This document shows, in pieces, positions 41,435 to 50,388 of a DNA stretch of 64,000 bases (positions are counted from its first letter, which is position 1; each line of letters starts with the position of its first letter). A program made the translations under genes and the position numbers. A model generated the notes under the pieces. It was not told the DNA's origin, did not search any database, and worked only from the letters and a program-made list of their open reading frames with translations. The DNA comes from Verrucomicrobiota bacterium (lineage in GTDB: Bacteria; Verrucomicrobiota; Verrucomicrobiia; Limisphaerales; JACRJZ01), in contig JACRJZ010000117.1 in assembly GCA_016219875.1 (NCBI GenBank), forward strand, positions 16,936 to 80,935, read 5' to 3'.

Positions 41435-41962
41435 TCAGTGGCGTGAGCCGTTGCCGTTGCGTTTCGTCGCCTTGCGTCGGCGAGGGAATGCGACGACCGG
41501 TGCCGGCCCCGGCTTGCCTTGGACCTCGCGTGCCGGCATGACGAAACCGGGGTCGCCCATGCGTCGTGGAGCAATCTGCGCTTGTCTTACGGGGCCGGGA
41601 ATAAGCCGTTTGCTGCGGGAATCCACTACGAGGTTGAGCCCCTCCAGTGTGTGCGCACCCAGGAGCGAGTAATCACCAGGCTCGGCAAACACCACTTCCT
41701 CGATGGTTTCCAAGTCACCCACGCGGATCACGGCGTAGCCGACGTCCCGATAAAGCCATTGGCCATTGGCCATTTGGTACGCCTGCCGCTTCTCCGGCTT
41801 GATCGCAGCTTGGACCAGCATCCGCTTGGGAATCCAAGTGGCCTCGCTGCCCGTGTCCACCATCAACTTCGGAATCCGCACCGCCTTCTCGCGATCGACG
41901 GCGTTCTTGATCAGGCAACCCACATTGAATGTTCCCATACGTCCTGGTCGTGTTGTTCTCAT
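41435..41962 (-). CDS. Retropepsin-like clan AA aspartic protease
   Basis: The 175-residue protein has the catalytic motif in KLMVDTGSEATWIP (Asp near residue 36), the flap-like region and a later LLGAHTLEGLNLVVD, where hydrophobic-hydrophobic-Gly closes the active site. The single-domain size implies a homodimer as in retropepsins. The C-terminal 50 residues are basic and Pro-rich. The ATG overlaps the nuoC stop (ATGA, 41959-41962). The substrate is unknown. Confidence 0.75.
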   Translation of the reverse strand: MRTTRPGRMGTFNVGCLIKNAVDREKAVRIPKLMVDTGSEATWIPKRMLVQAAIKPEKRQAYQMANGQWLYRDVGYAVIRVGDLETIEEVVFAEPGDYSLLGAHTLEGLNLVVDSRSKRLIPGPVRQAQIAPRRMGDPGFVMPAREVQGKPGPAPVVAFPRRRKATKRNGNGSRH

Positions 41963-42537
41963 GACTCCACTGTACGCACTCGCGGTTCGCGCTCAATCGC
42001 ATCCTTGCCGCCCGCGACGGTGACGAATGGTCCGCCTTCCAGCGGTGCGGGCTTGGTGAACGCCACGTCTGGCAACTCCGTCGCCTTGCCGGCCAGCGGG
42101 AAATCCTTCCGCAGCGGGAAGTAGGGATAGCCCTCCCACATCAGGATGCGACGCAAGTCCGGGTGCCCGCGGAAGCGGATGCCCATCATGTCGTAGATTT
42201 CGCGCTCGTGCCAATCGGCGGTGCGCCAGATCGTGCTCACCGTCGGCAACTCCGACTTTTCCTCCGCCACCTCGACCTTGAGGCGGAGATGGCAATAATG
42301 ACCCAGCCCGTAAAGTTCATAAACAATCGTCCAGCGCGGGTCTTCGCCGTAGTTATCGATGCTCGAAACGTCGAGCAGGAAATCAAACCCCAGCGTCTTC
42401 CTGGCGAACTCGCAGACCTCGGCAATCCGCTCCGCGTCCCCCAGCTTCACCGTGACCTCACCGCGAAACTCCGTCGGTTCGGAGACGAGTTCTCCGAACT
42501 TGGCCTTGAGTTGTTGGGCGAGTTCGAGGGGAGTCAT
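41959..42537 (-). CDS. nuoC: NADH-quinone oxidoreductase subunit C
   Basis: This 192-residue protein has the family signature WHEREIYDMMGIRFRGHPDLRR-type core and YPLRKDFPL-like ending (PYFPLRKDFPL). It is unfused to NuoD. It follows nuoB after 41 bases containing an AATTTCAAA word repeat. Confidence 0.92.
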   Translation of the reverse strand: MTPLELAQQLKAKFGELVSEPTEFRGEVTVKLGDAERIAEVCEFARKTLGFDFLLDVSSIDNYGEDPRWTIVYELYGLGHYCHLRLKVEVAEEKSELPTVSTIWRTADWHEREIYDMMGIRFRGHPDLRRILMWEGYPYFPLRKDFPLAGKATELPDVAFTKPAPLEGGPFVTVAGGKDAIEREPRVRTVES

Positions 42538-42540
42538 CTG

Positions 42541-42571
42541 GGATTTGAAATTTCAAACTTCAGATTTCAAA
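42541..42571. repeat. Tandem word repeat between nuoB and nuoC
   Basis: GATTTGAAATTTCAAA followed by CTTCAGATTTCAAATGG is built from the words ATTTCAAA/TTCAGA and is partly palindromic. The same words make up 50101-50129. Confidence 0.6.
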
Positions 42572-42578
42572 TGGCGCG

Positions 42579-43100
42579 TCACGCCGCAAGCGGCCTGCCT
42601 TTCTTCAGCGTCTTCAACAGCGGCTCGCGGCTGATCTTGTTCTGCAACTTGATCAAGCCATCCAGCAGCGCCTCAGGCCGCGGCGGACAGCCGGCGATGT
42701 AAACATCCACCGGCAGAATCTGATCCACGCCTTGCAGCACCGCGTAGCTCCGATACATGCCGCCCGTCGAAGCGCACGCGCCCATCGCGATGACCCACTT
42801 CGGTTCGGCCATTTGATCGTAGATGCGCTTCACTGCCAGCGCCATTTTGTAGGTGACGGTGCCGGCCACGATCATCACGTCGCACTGGCGCGGGGAAAAC
42901 CGCATCACCTCCGCACCGAAGCGCGAGATGTCGAACCGGCTTGCGCCCGTGCCCATCAATTCGATGGCGCAGCACGCCAGCCCCATCGGCATGGGCCACA
43001 TCGAATTCTTGCGGAACCAATTCAGGGCCGCATCGAGCCGGGTGACGACCGTATCACCCTCAATCTTTGAGTCATAACCGTATTGCGTTTGGGTTTGCAT
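42579..43100 (-). CDS. nuoB: NADH-quinone oxidoreductase subunit B
   Basis: The 173-residue subunit carries cluster N2 ligands in LACCAIELMG, a Cys in GACASTGGM and GCPPRPEALL. ATG 43100 fits the family; an upstream in-frame ATG adds only 11 odd residues. It is the first gene of the locus: no nuoA is found upstream, where 43101-43269 holds no gene and then an unrelated epimerase gene. Confidence 0.93.
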   Translation of the reverse strand: MQTQTQYGYDSKIEGDTVVTRLDAALNWFRKNSMWPMPMGLACCAIELMGTGASRFDISRFGAEVMRFSPRQCDVMIVAGTVTYKMALAVKRIYDQMAEPKWVIAMGACASTGGMYRSYAVLQGVDQILPVDVYIAGCPPRPEALLDGLIKLQNKISREPLLKTLKKGRPLAA

Positions 43101-43269
43101 CGGTATCGCGCACCCGGCGCCGCCGGCGCGCAACTGAAGCTACGCAGGGGGTCAGGAGGGCGCAAGATGAATCCAGAGTCACAACGCAACGCCCTTCGAT
43201 TCGCCGCGGGAACACGCGCTGCCGGCTGCCGATCAAGTGGGACTTCCTGCCGAAACCGGACTCCGCGCC

Positions 43270-44157
43270 TTACCGCTGAGGCAGGCTGAATCGTGCGACC
43301 TCATCGGCGTAGCCCTCACGAAAGGTAGGGTATTTGAACGCGCACCCCAATTCAGCCTTCAGTTTGGCGTTGGAGACGACTTTGTTGGTCAGATGTCGCT
43401 TGGGAGATGCCGAGGCCACGTCCGCGCCCTCGGATGGCATTGGCCTCCCCAGATGCGCGGAGAGCCAGCGAAAGAATCCCGTCTGCGTCACAGGCTCGTC
43501 ATCCGCCACGTTGTAAACCTCTCCGGCCCTTCCCCGCTCCAATGCCGCGATGATCGCGCCCACCACGTCGTCCCGATGAATCATGTTTAGAATCCTCTGC
43601 CCTCCGTCCGCCAACGCCATCTCCCCGCTCACGAACTGTTTGAAGTAGTGCCCGCGTCCTGGCCCGTAGATGCCAGCCAACCGCAGCACCACCGCTGGAA
43701 GGCCTTGTTCACGCGCCGCCGCCAGCAGGAGCCTCTCCGTCTCCACGAGAACCCGGCCCGTTTCCGTGCCCGGCTCAGTGGGCCTCGACTCGTCCACAAT
43801 CGAGCCGTCGTTCTGGCCGTACACGCCGGTACTGCTGGTATAGACGAGCTTCACGGGCGGCGCGCGCATGAGCCAGTTCACCAAGTTGCGCGTGCCTGCC
43901 AAGTAAACCCGCCGATAATCCTCCACGCCGCCTCTGGAGGACGACACCGTGTTCGCCACCCAGTCGAAGCAAGGTTCGATCTCCGCCAGGCTGGCAGGAT
44001 CCGTGATGTCGGTGTGCAGGGGTTGAATTCCCGCTGCCCTCAACTCCCCATCTGCAGCCGGCGTCCGCCGCATCCCAAAAACTTCGTGCCCCTGCCGCGC
44101 CAATTCAGCGCCCAGTGGCAGACCGACGTAACCACACCCAATAATCAAGACTCGCAT
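43270..44157 (-). CDS. SDR-type NAD-dependent epimerase/dehydratase (YeeZ-like)
   Basis: This 295-residue Rossmann protein begins VLIIGCGYVGLPLGAELARQG (GxxGxxG-type site), with VYTSSTGVYGQNDG and IHRDDVVGAI, as in the extended-SDR family. The YxxxK pair expected for catalysis is not obvious, as in YeeZ-like members. The substrate is unknown. It reads toward nuoB with 169 bases between them. Confidence 0.8.
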   Translation of the reverse strand: MRVLIIGCGYVGLPLGAELARQGHEVFGMRRTPAADGELRAAGIQPLHTDITDPASLAEIEPCFDWVANTVSSSRGGVEDYRRVYLAGTRNLVNWLMRAPPVKLVYTSSTGVYGQNDGSIVDESRPTEPGTETGRVLVETERLLLAAAREQGLPAVVLRLAGIYGPGRGHYFKQFVSGEMALADGGQRILNMIHRDDVVGAIIAALERGRAGEVYNVADDEPVTQTGFFRWLSAHLGRPMPSEGADVASASPKRHLTNKVVSNAKLKAELGCAFKYPTFREGYADEVARFSLPQR

Positions 44158-44253
44158 CGCTGAATCTACGTCTTCAGCCCGACTCCACCAACCGCACAGG
44201 CTGCGAACCCGTGCCCGCAGCCTGTGGCAAACTTCATGAACGCGGGAAGACTA

Positions 44254-45777
44254 TCAAGGTTCCGCCAGAATCTTGGCGCGTTGCAGATGGTACTCCGATG
44301 GCGTGATCTGGTCTTTCTTGTAGGCATCCAGCAGTTCCGCCAGGCGTTGCTGCTTTGACTTTGGCCCGCTTGGAATTGCGGCCGTGGCAGGCTTCGCCAC
44401 CGTTGCTTTGACCGGGGCGGGGGCCACTGTCGTGGTCACCGCCGGAGCCGTCGGTGGGACGACAGCGGTGGTCGCCGCCTGCTCAGCTTGCCGGCGTTGG
44501 TCTGCCGGCGTCTTTTCGGCAACGACCTTCTCTGCTTTCGCTTTCTCCGCGCTGGCCTTGTCTGCCTTCGCCTTTTCCGCAACCGCTTTCCTCTCTTCGG
44601 CCTGAAGTTTCTCCGCCGCTTCGCGGTCAGCTTTGGCCTTGGCCTCGGCCGCCTTTTTCGCCTCTGCCAGACGCTCGGCTTCCGCCTTCTCGCGGGCCTT
44701 GGCTGCTTCCTTGTCGGCCTTGGCCTTGACGGCCGCCGCTTCCTTCTCCGCAGCCAGACGTGCCTTCTCGGCTTTGGCCACCGCCTTCTGCTGCACCCTG
44801 GCGGTCCTCGCGTCCAGTTCAGCCTGCTTCTGCTGAACGGCAGCGCGGGCGGCAGCCTCTTGTTCCGCGGTTAGTTTGCCAACGGCTGGAGCGGGAACGG
44901 CCGGAGAGGAAGTCACGACCGCCGGCTGCGGTGCGATCGGGGCTGCGGGAGCAACCGGAGCAACGGGAGCAGCGGGCGGTGTGACCGGCTGCACTTTGAG
45001 GCGGGCCTGCGTGTCCTTCAGCGCCATTGCGCGGGCCTCGGCCTCCACGCGGGCTTTCTCCGCATCGAGCTTGCTGTCGGACGCGGGCCGGATCGTCGCG
45101 GCCGGCGGCGGGACGGCAACCGGCTGGGCGACGGGCATCGCTGGCGGTGTCACCGGCGGTGCTGCCACAGGCTTCACGGCGGGGGCCAGGCCCATCGCTC
45201 GTTCCACGGCGGCGCGCGCAGCGGCTTCCTGTTCGGGAGTCATGGCGGTCGGCGGAACCTGAGGCGCCACGGACTTGGCCGGAGTCGGCGTCGCCGCCAC
45301 GGCCGGAACCGCCGCTACCGGAGTAACGGGTGCCGCGGGGGCCACCACCGCAGGGGCCGCAGGCACGACAGCAGCCGTCGGGACCGCGGGCGCAGCCGGT
45401 CCAGTGGGAGCGGGCGCAGGTTTGCCCTTCTCCGCCGCGCGAGCCTTCACGCGTGCCTCAATGTCCTGAATGGCTTTCTCCCGCGCTTCGGCCTCAGCCT
45501 TGGCCTTGGCGTCCGCTTCTTTGGTGGAGATAACAGCCGGAGCCGGGGGCGCTGCCTTCGGAGGCGGCGTGGTTGTCGTGGCGGGCGTTTGGACCTTGGC
45601 CGGCGTTGGTGCCTTGGGCGTCGGCGCCTTCTTCGCCGGAACAGGCTCGGCCATCGCCTTCTCCAAGGCGGTGCGGGCGGCCCTTTCCTGCGCCGGCGTC
45701 ATAGGCGTCTGCGCCGTCAGGACGCCGGTGCCGATCCCGGCCACACAAACCAACAAGCACGATTTGGAAAGTTGCAT
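44254..45777 (-). CDS. Exported Ala/Lys/Pro-rich repeat protein
   Basis: The 507-residue protein has a signal peptide (residues 1-22, ending GVLTAQ). Three copies of a helical unit MTPxQExAARxAxExAM begin near residues 26, 176 and 300. Between them lie Pro/Ala/Val spacers and a long TolA-like coiled coil rich in AEKAKAD (330-420). The C-terminal LAELLDAYKKDQITPSEYHLQRAKIL resembles a SHOCT-type short helix hairpin. It probably spans the periplasm; no enzyme domain is present. Confidence 0.7.
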   Translation of the reverse strand: MQLSKSCLLVCVAGIGTGVLTAQTPMTPAQERAARTALEKAMAEPVPAKKAPTPKAPTPAKVQTPATTTTPPPKAAPPAPAVISTKEADAKAKAEAEAREKAIQDIEARVKARAAEKGKPAPAPTGPAAPAVPTAAVVPAAPAVVAPAAPVTPVAAVPAVAATPTPAKSVAPQVPPTAMTPEQEAAARAAVERAMGLAPAVKPVAAPPVTPPAMPVAQPVAVPPPAATIRPASDSKLDAEKARVEAEARAMALKDTQARLKVQPVTPPAAPVAPVAPAAPIAPQPAVVTSSPAVPAPAVGKLTAEQEAAARAAVQQKQAELDARTARVQQKAVAKAEKARLAAEKEAAAVKAKADKEAAKAREKAEAERLAEAKKAAEAKAKADREAAEKLQAEERKAVAEKAKADKASAEKAKAEKVVAEKTPADQRRQAEQAATTAVVPPTAPAVTTTVAPAPVKATVAKPATAAIPSGPKSKQQRLAELLDAYKKDQITPSEYHLQRAKILAEP

Positions 45778-45853
45778 GGCGGATGATTACACCACAACAA
45801 GTGGCGGACGCAACAGGTAAAGCAAACCGGCAACCCAGCCCGCCGCCACGGCA

Positions 45854-46903
45854 TTAGCCTGACGCCGCTTGCTCGAATTGCCGCCCCCACGCGCGCGCAA
45901 ACGGATACCGCGCCAGCGACCGCACCATGATCCCCCGCACCTCGGCGCGGGTGATCTTGATGCGCCGCGTCGCGTCCAGAAAGCGCCCTTCACGCAGCCG
46001 CCCGATCGTCTTCACTCCGATCAGGACCGGCCACGCACACGCCAACCGCACCCGCACGCATCCGCGCGGCAGAGCGTTCGTGTAAGCCCAGCCCGCCGCC
46101 AGATGCGCCTGCGCGAGATCGAGGTGGGCTTCGTAAAGCGGGCGAACGCGCGGCTCGTTCGCCACCACCAACAGATCCGCCGGCGTCAGGCCAGACTCTG
46201 CCAGGCGCGTCGAGGGGAGATAACAACGTCCCAGCCGAAGGTCCTTCGGCAGGTCGCGCAGAATGTTCACCAGTTGGAGTCCCTTCCCAAAGCGCACGGC
46301 GTTCGCCAGCAGGACGGCCTCGTCCACCTCCGCGCTCGGGAAGAGATGCGCCCGGCACATCTTCGTCCAAAACTCCCCCACGCATCCCGCAACCCGATAG
46401 GTGTAGTCGTCCAAGTCAACCTCCGTCGCCAACGCCGTGACGGCCGGGGCTTGGCCTCCAGTCCGCGTCGCCACCGCGCCGAACCGCCGCAGGTCCAATT
46501 CCTGTCCGCTCGTGATGACTTCCAGCACTTCGCGAATCCGCCGCTGGTCCTCCGGAACAAATCCGTTCAACGCTTGGATCGCTTCTTCGATCCGCCCCAA
46601 TAAAACCGCTTCCGCCCGCTCCGCCGCGGACGATGCTTCGCCGGCGGTGAACGAGGCGAAATCCAATTCTTCCACCGCGTCACCGAGGATGCGCTTCCGC
46701 AACTGATTCAACGCCTCCAGCCGCCCTGCGACCGGGATGATCTCCGTGTCGGCGATCGTGTCGGTCGCTCGCGCGAGCAAATACGCCAAGCCGATCTGCG
46801 GACGAATGGCCGCCGGCAGCACTCGCACGGTGAGGTAGAACGAGCGCGAGACGTTCTTCAGCAAATCGATCAACAAGTCTGGCGTGGCCATCGTTGGCGC
46901 CAT
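45854..46903 (-). CDS. Squalene/phytoene synthase family protein
   Basis: The 349-residue protein has both Asp-rich motifs of head-to-head prenyl synthases: ARATDTIADTE (near residue 48) and LVNILRDLPKDLRLGRCYLP (near 218). It is closer in style to squalene synthase-like proteins than to HpnC/HpnD. It would condense two farnesyl or geranylgeranyl diphosphates. The start is ATG 46903 or 46891. A second family member lies at 61002. Confidence 0.85.
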   Translation of the reverse strand: MAPTMATPDLLIDLLKNVSRSFYLTVRVLPAAIRPQIGLAYLLARATDTIADTEIIPVAGRLEALNQLRKRILGDAVEELDFASFTAGEASSAAERAEAVLLGRIEEAIQALNGFVPEDQRRIREVLEVITSGQELDLRRFGAVATRTGGQAPAVTALATEVDLDDYTYRVAGCVGEFWTKMCRAHLFPSAEVDEAVLLANAVRFGKGLQLVNILRDLPKDLRLGRCYLPSTRLAESGLTPADLLVVANEPRVRPLYEAHLDLAQAHLAAGWAYTNALPRGCVRVRLACAWPVLIGVKTIGRLREGRFLDATRRIKITRAEVRGIMVRSLARYPFARAWGRQFEQAASG

Positions 46904-47055
46904 CTAGCCACAACCGCGGCACAAAGGAAAGTGCCGGATCATTGGCTGCGCCGGTCCTCGGGCGCGGCGCTCAGCGGTTGCGGCACGCCGGGAGGAACAA
47001 GGCCGTCAATCCAGATGTCGCCCGACCGGTGGAGATGGCAGGGCTGATTCAAGAA

Positions 47056-47130
47056 GGAGCGCGGGCAGCCTGCCCGCGTGTTTTTCGCTCCCATTTTCGA
47101 CGGAACGCGCGGGCAGGCTGCTCGCGCTCC
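47056..47130. repeat. Inverted repeat with GCGGGCAGSCTGC arms
   Basis: Left arm 47056-47079 (GGAGCGCGGGCAGCCTGCCC...) and right arm 47106-47130 are near-perfect reverse complements around a ~27-base T-rich loop. A smaller GGCAGGCCGGATGCCTGCC hairpin follows at 47220-47238. The 46904-47292 gap contains no supported gene. Confidence 0.7.
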
Positions 47131-47292
47131 TCTCCGCGTGTTTCTTGCGGTTTAACGGGGGCGCGCCGCCCGAACCGCGTCAACGCGGAACTCCAAACGG
47201 GGTTTCAAACAGGCTCTAAGGCAGGCCGGATGCCTGCCCCGACGAACGGTGGCCGCTGCCCAGTTCCGGCGAGAGAAGCTGGACCGCGACCG

Positions 47293-49887
47293 TCACTTCC
47301 CCGCCCCAGCCAATCCCCCGCTCTTCTGCGTCAGTTCAATCAAGTCGCGCAGGATGCGCTTGCCCTCTTCCATGCTCGGGTCCACTGACGGAGCCGAATC
47401 GTCTTGGTCAGCCTCGGGGTCGTCATCGAGGAAAGAGGTCACCTTGGCGGCGACGGCATTGGTCTTGGTGGTGGGAGCCGGCAGCCCCGGCTCATCCGCG
47501 AGCTTGAGGGTGATGTCGTAGGTCTTGTAGTTCGGTTCGCCGCGGGCCTTGAGTTCCTTCTTCCGGGCCTCGGCGCGGGCTTCGTTCTCCTTTTTTTCCT
47601 TCCACCGCTCGGCTTCGTTCATGGAAACGGTCTTGTCCTCCTTGGTCTTCTGGTAGCGGCTGATGTCGTCGCGCACGAACGCGAAATCTTTGTCCTTGTC
47701 CACGCGCTCGGCGGACCGCTTGCGCAGTTCATCGAGGTAGGAAGAAGCCACGTTCACCGGCTCGAAGTCGGCCTTGCGGATCGTGTCCCACGGCATGGCG
47801 TTGGTGATGGAAGCCTCGCCCGTGTCGGCGTGGTTGTTGACCGACGGCAGCACGATGTCCGGCATCACGCCCTTGAGTTGCGTGGAGGAGCCGGTCACGC
47901 GGTAGAACTTGCGGATGGTGTATTTGAGCGCGCCGAGCACCGCATCGTTGGTCGGGGGTGGACGCACCAGCGGCGCCAGTTTGAGCAACGACTGCACGGT
48001 GCCCTTGCCGTGAGTGGACACATCGCCCACCACCACGGCCCGACCGTAGTCCTGCAGCGCCCCGGCGAGAATCTCGGACGCCGAAGCGCTGAACCGGCTG
48101 GTCAGCACGATCAAGGGGCCATCGCAGACGACCTCTTCGTCGGTGTCGGAATCGACGGTGATCGTGCCGTTGGAATCGCGCACCTGAACCACCGGACCTT
48201 GCTTGATGAACAGGCCGGTCAGATTGATCGCTTCCTCCAGGGAACCGCCCCCGTTGTGGCGCAGATCCAGGATGACGCCTTTGACCTCCTCCTGCTTGAG
48301 CTTGGTCAGCAGCCGTTTGACATCCGTAGTGGTGCTCTTCCGATCGGGCTTGCGGCTGTCCATGTTGGAGTAGAACGAGGAGAGGTCAATGACGCCCAGG
48401 CGCAGCGTCTTCTTGTCCTCCAGCGGCAGTTCAATGATCTTGGCCTTGGCTTCCTGGTCTTCGAGTTTGACCTCATTCCGGATCAGCGCGACGTGCTTGC
48501 GCATGGAGGGGTCGGGCGCGTCGGCGGGAATCATAGTCAGCCGGACTTCGGAGCCTTTCGGACCGCGGATCAGGTCCACGACCTTGTTCAGCTTCCAATC
48601 GATCACGTCCACCGGTTCGTTGGTGCCCTGGGCCACGGCCACGATCTTGTCGTTGGGCTTGACCTTCCGACTCAGCTTGGCGGGGCCGTTCATCAATTCG
48701 CGGATCTTCACGTAGCCGTCCTCCGAGGTGAGCACCGCGCCAATGCCGAACAGCGAGAGCCTCATGCTGATGTTGAAGTTCTCCAGGGCCGAGCGGCTCA
48801 TGTAGTCCGAATGGGGATCGTAGGCGTGCGCCAGGGCCGTCAGATAGATTTGCAGCACTTCGTCGGAATCAAACTCTTTGAGCATCCGCCACTGCCGGCT
48901 GTAGCGCCGGGTGATGATCTTGACGATCTCGTCGGCGTTGTCTTTCTCCAGCTTGGCCACGATGGCTTTGGCCATTTCCGCCGGCTTCTCCTTGCCCAGG
49001 CGCTCCGCGACGAAATCGGCGATCTGGTCCGCTTTCTCGTCGCCCATCTTCCCCTTCAGGACGCCGGTGATCTCGTTGTACACTTTGATCTCCGCGGCGG
49101 GAGCGTCGTTCGTGGAAGCGGCGGCGGCCGCGGCTTCCTGCTCTTTTTTCAACTGCGCCTTCTTCTGTTTGCTGCTCGCAATGCTGGCCAGGATGTCCGC
49201 CGCCGATTTCTTGTTCAGCTTCTCCTCGATCAACTTCCCCACTTCGTCGGGACGCGAGAGGTTCAGTTTCTCCAGCAGATACTCGTAGCGGACGCGCTCG
49301 TGCCAGAGCTGGCGGGCTTCTGCCATGCCTTTGGGGCGGGGCTGGTCGCGGCGGTTGATGAGATAACGCTCCTGGCCGTCGAACGTGAACTTCTCCGTGG
49401 CGATCAGATTGGTCGCGAGGCCCATCTGTTCCTCGTAGCGCTCGAGGAACCGGTTGAAGATGCTGTAGGCGGGCGATGTGTCCCCCAGCCGCAGCGTCAA
49501 ATCGTCCAGCGTTTCCCGCCAGCGGTTGAACTCCTCCTCGTCCGACTGGAGGAACAGCAGGTGGGCCGGGTCCAGCGCGTCCAGGTAACGGTCGAGGAAC
49601 TTGGATGACATGGCGTCGTCAAACGGAATCTGGGAGTAATGCGACTGGCGGAGGATCATCCCCACGATCTGCGAGATTTTCCTGTCGTCCTCGCCGGGCC
49701 TGAGCACGACGTGGTTGGTCCGTTGCCGGTCCAGCAAGGTCAAGTCGCTCCCCAGTCGGACGAGGCGCTCCGTGACCGCGCTGGCCTGCGGGGGCGCGGC
49801 GGGCGGTTTTTGTTCCGTCTCCGCCGCTTGCGCGGCCATGAGGGCGAGGGCCAAGAGGCACCATCCGGGGTGTTTTGCCAGTTTCAT
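47293..49887 (-). CDS. Tail-specific (C-terminal processing) protease, Tsp/Prc family
   Basis: The 864-residue protein has a signal peptide (MKLAKHPGWCLLALALMAAQAAE), an N-terminal helical domain, a PDZ domain (~GIGAVLTSEDGYVKIRELMN) and an S41 protease domain with the catalytic Ser in TSRFSASASEIL and Lys in STHGKGTVQ. The order and DYGRAVVVGD match E. coli Prc, which trims periplasmic proteins. A Lys/Glu-rich C-terminal domain follows. ATG 49887 gives the cleanest signal peptide; ATG 49908 is an alternative. Confidence 0.9.
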   Translation of the reverse strand: MKLAKHPGWCLLALALMAAQAAETEQKPPAAPPQASAVTERLVRLGSDLTLLDRQRTNHVVLRPGEDDRKISQIVGMILRQSHYSQIPFDDAMSSKFLDRYLDALDPAHLLFLQSDEEEFNRWRETLDDLTLRLGDTSPAYSIFNRFLERYEEQMGLATNLIATEKFTFDGQERYLINRRDQPRPKGMAEARQLWHERVRYEYLLEKLNLSRPDEVGKLIEEKLNKKSAADILASIASSKQKKAQLKKEQEAAAAAASTNDAPAAEIKVYNEITGVLKGKMGDEKADQIADFVAERLGKEKPAEMAKAIVAKLEKDNADEIVKIITRRYSRQWRMLKEFDSDEVLQIYLTALAHAYDPHSDYMSRSALENFNISMRLSLFGIGAVLTSEDGYVKIRELMNGPAKLSRKVKPNDKIVAVAQGTNEPVDVIDWKLNKVVDLIRGPKGSEVRLTMIPADAPDPSMRKHVALIRNEVKLEDQEAKAKIIELPLEDKKTLRLGVIDLSSFYSNMDSRKPDRKSTTTDVKRLLTKLKQEEVKGVILDLRHNGGGSLEEAINLTGLFIKQGPVVQVRDSNGTITVDSDTDEEVVCDGPLIVLTSRFSASASEILAGALQDYGRAVVVGDVSTHGKGTVQSLLKLAPLVRPPPTNDAVLGALKYTIRKFYRVTGSSTQLKGVMPDIVLPSVNNHADTGEASITNAMPWDTIRKADFEPVNVASSYLDELRKRSAERVDKDKDFAFVRDDISRYQKTKEDKTVSMNEAERWKEKKENEARAEARKKELKARGEPNYKTYDITLKLADEPGLPAPTTKTNAVAAKVTSFLDDDPEADQDDSAPSVDPSMEEGKRILRDLIELTQKSGGLAGAGK

Positions 49888-50070
49888 GCGTTCAGTGATC
49901 TGCAACATGCGCGATAAAATATCACGGATTAGACCGCAGGCCTGGCGGAATGTCTCTTGAAATTTTTGAAAAACGGCGAGCGTATCTGAACGGCTGCCCC
50001 CGTCGTGGCAACGCTCAGATGCGCCTGCGCGGAAGAAACCGGCGCCTCTGGAGGCAATTGAAAAAAAACC

Positions 50071-50323
50071 GTAGCAGCCGACGTGAGGAGGCTCTGTCTT
50101 GATTTCAGATTTCAAATTTCAGATTTCGGATGCAAAGAGTGAGCCTGCCAAGGAACGGCGATAGATGGTTTGCAGACCAGGAGGAGAATCTGCGATTGAG
50201 GAGAAAGGCCTGTGCGGACTCTGCAAAGTCCGCACACCCAGATAGGCGGCCGAACCGGCCAAGTTCCTTGGCCCGATGCAGCAACTATCAGTTGCCCCGA
50301 CTCTCCGCACGGCGGCGGCTACG
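50071..50323. repeat. Paired inverted element, CACGTCGGCTGCTAC family, with nested hairpin
   Basis: The left arm 50071-50158 (GTAGCAGCCGACGTGAGGAG ... GAGCCTGCCAAGGAACGG) and right arm 50262-50323 (AGTTCCTTGGCCCGATGCAG ... CGGCGGCTAC) match those at 6150-6372. The left arm includes the word repeat ATTTCAGATTTCAAA (50101-50129). The centre has a perfect 10-base hairpin TGTGCGGACT/AGTCCGCACA (50211-50236). The element occupies the divergent intergenic region between the Tsp and CotH genes; nothing else is visible in 49888-50388. Confidence 0.75.
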
Positions 50324-50388
50324 GTTTTGCAGGAAGCTCTCTCTTCTCGACATTTTCCGGTCTTGCGTCGAGCATCGCCGCCGAGTTC

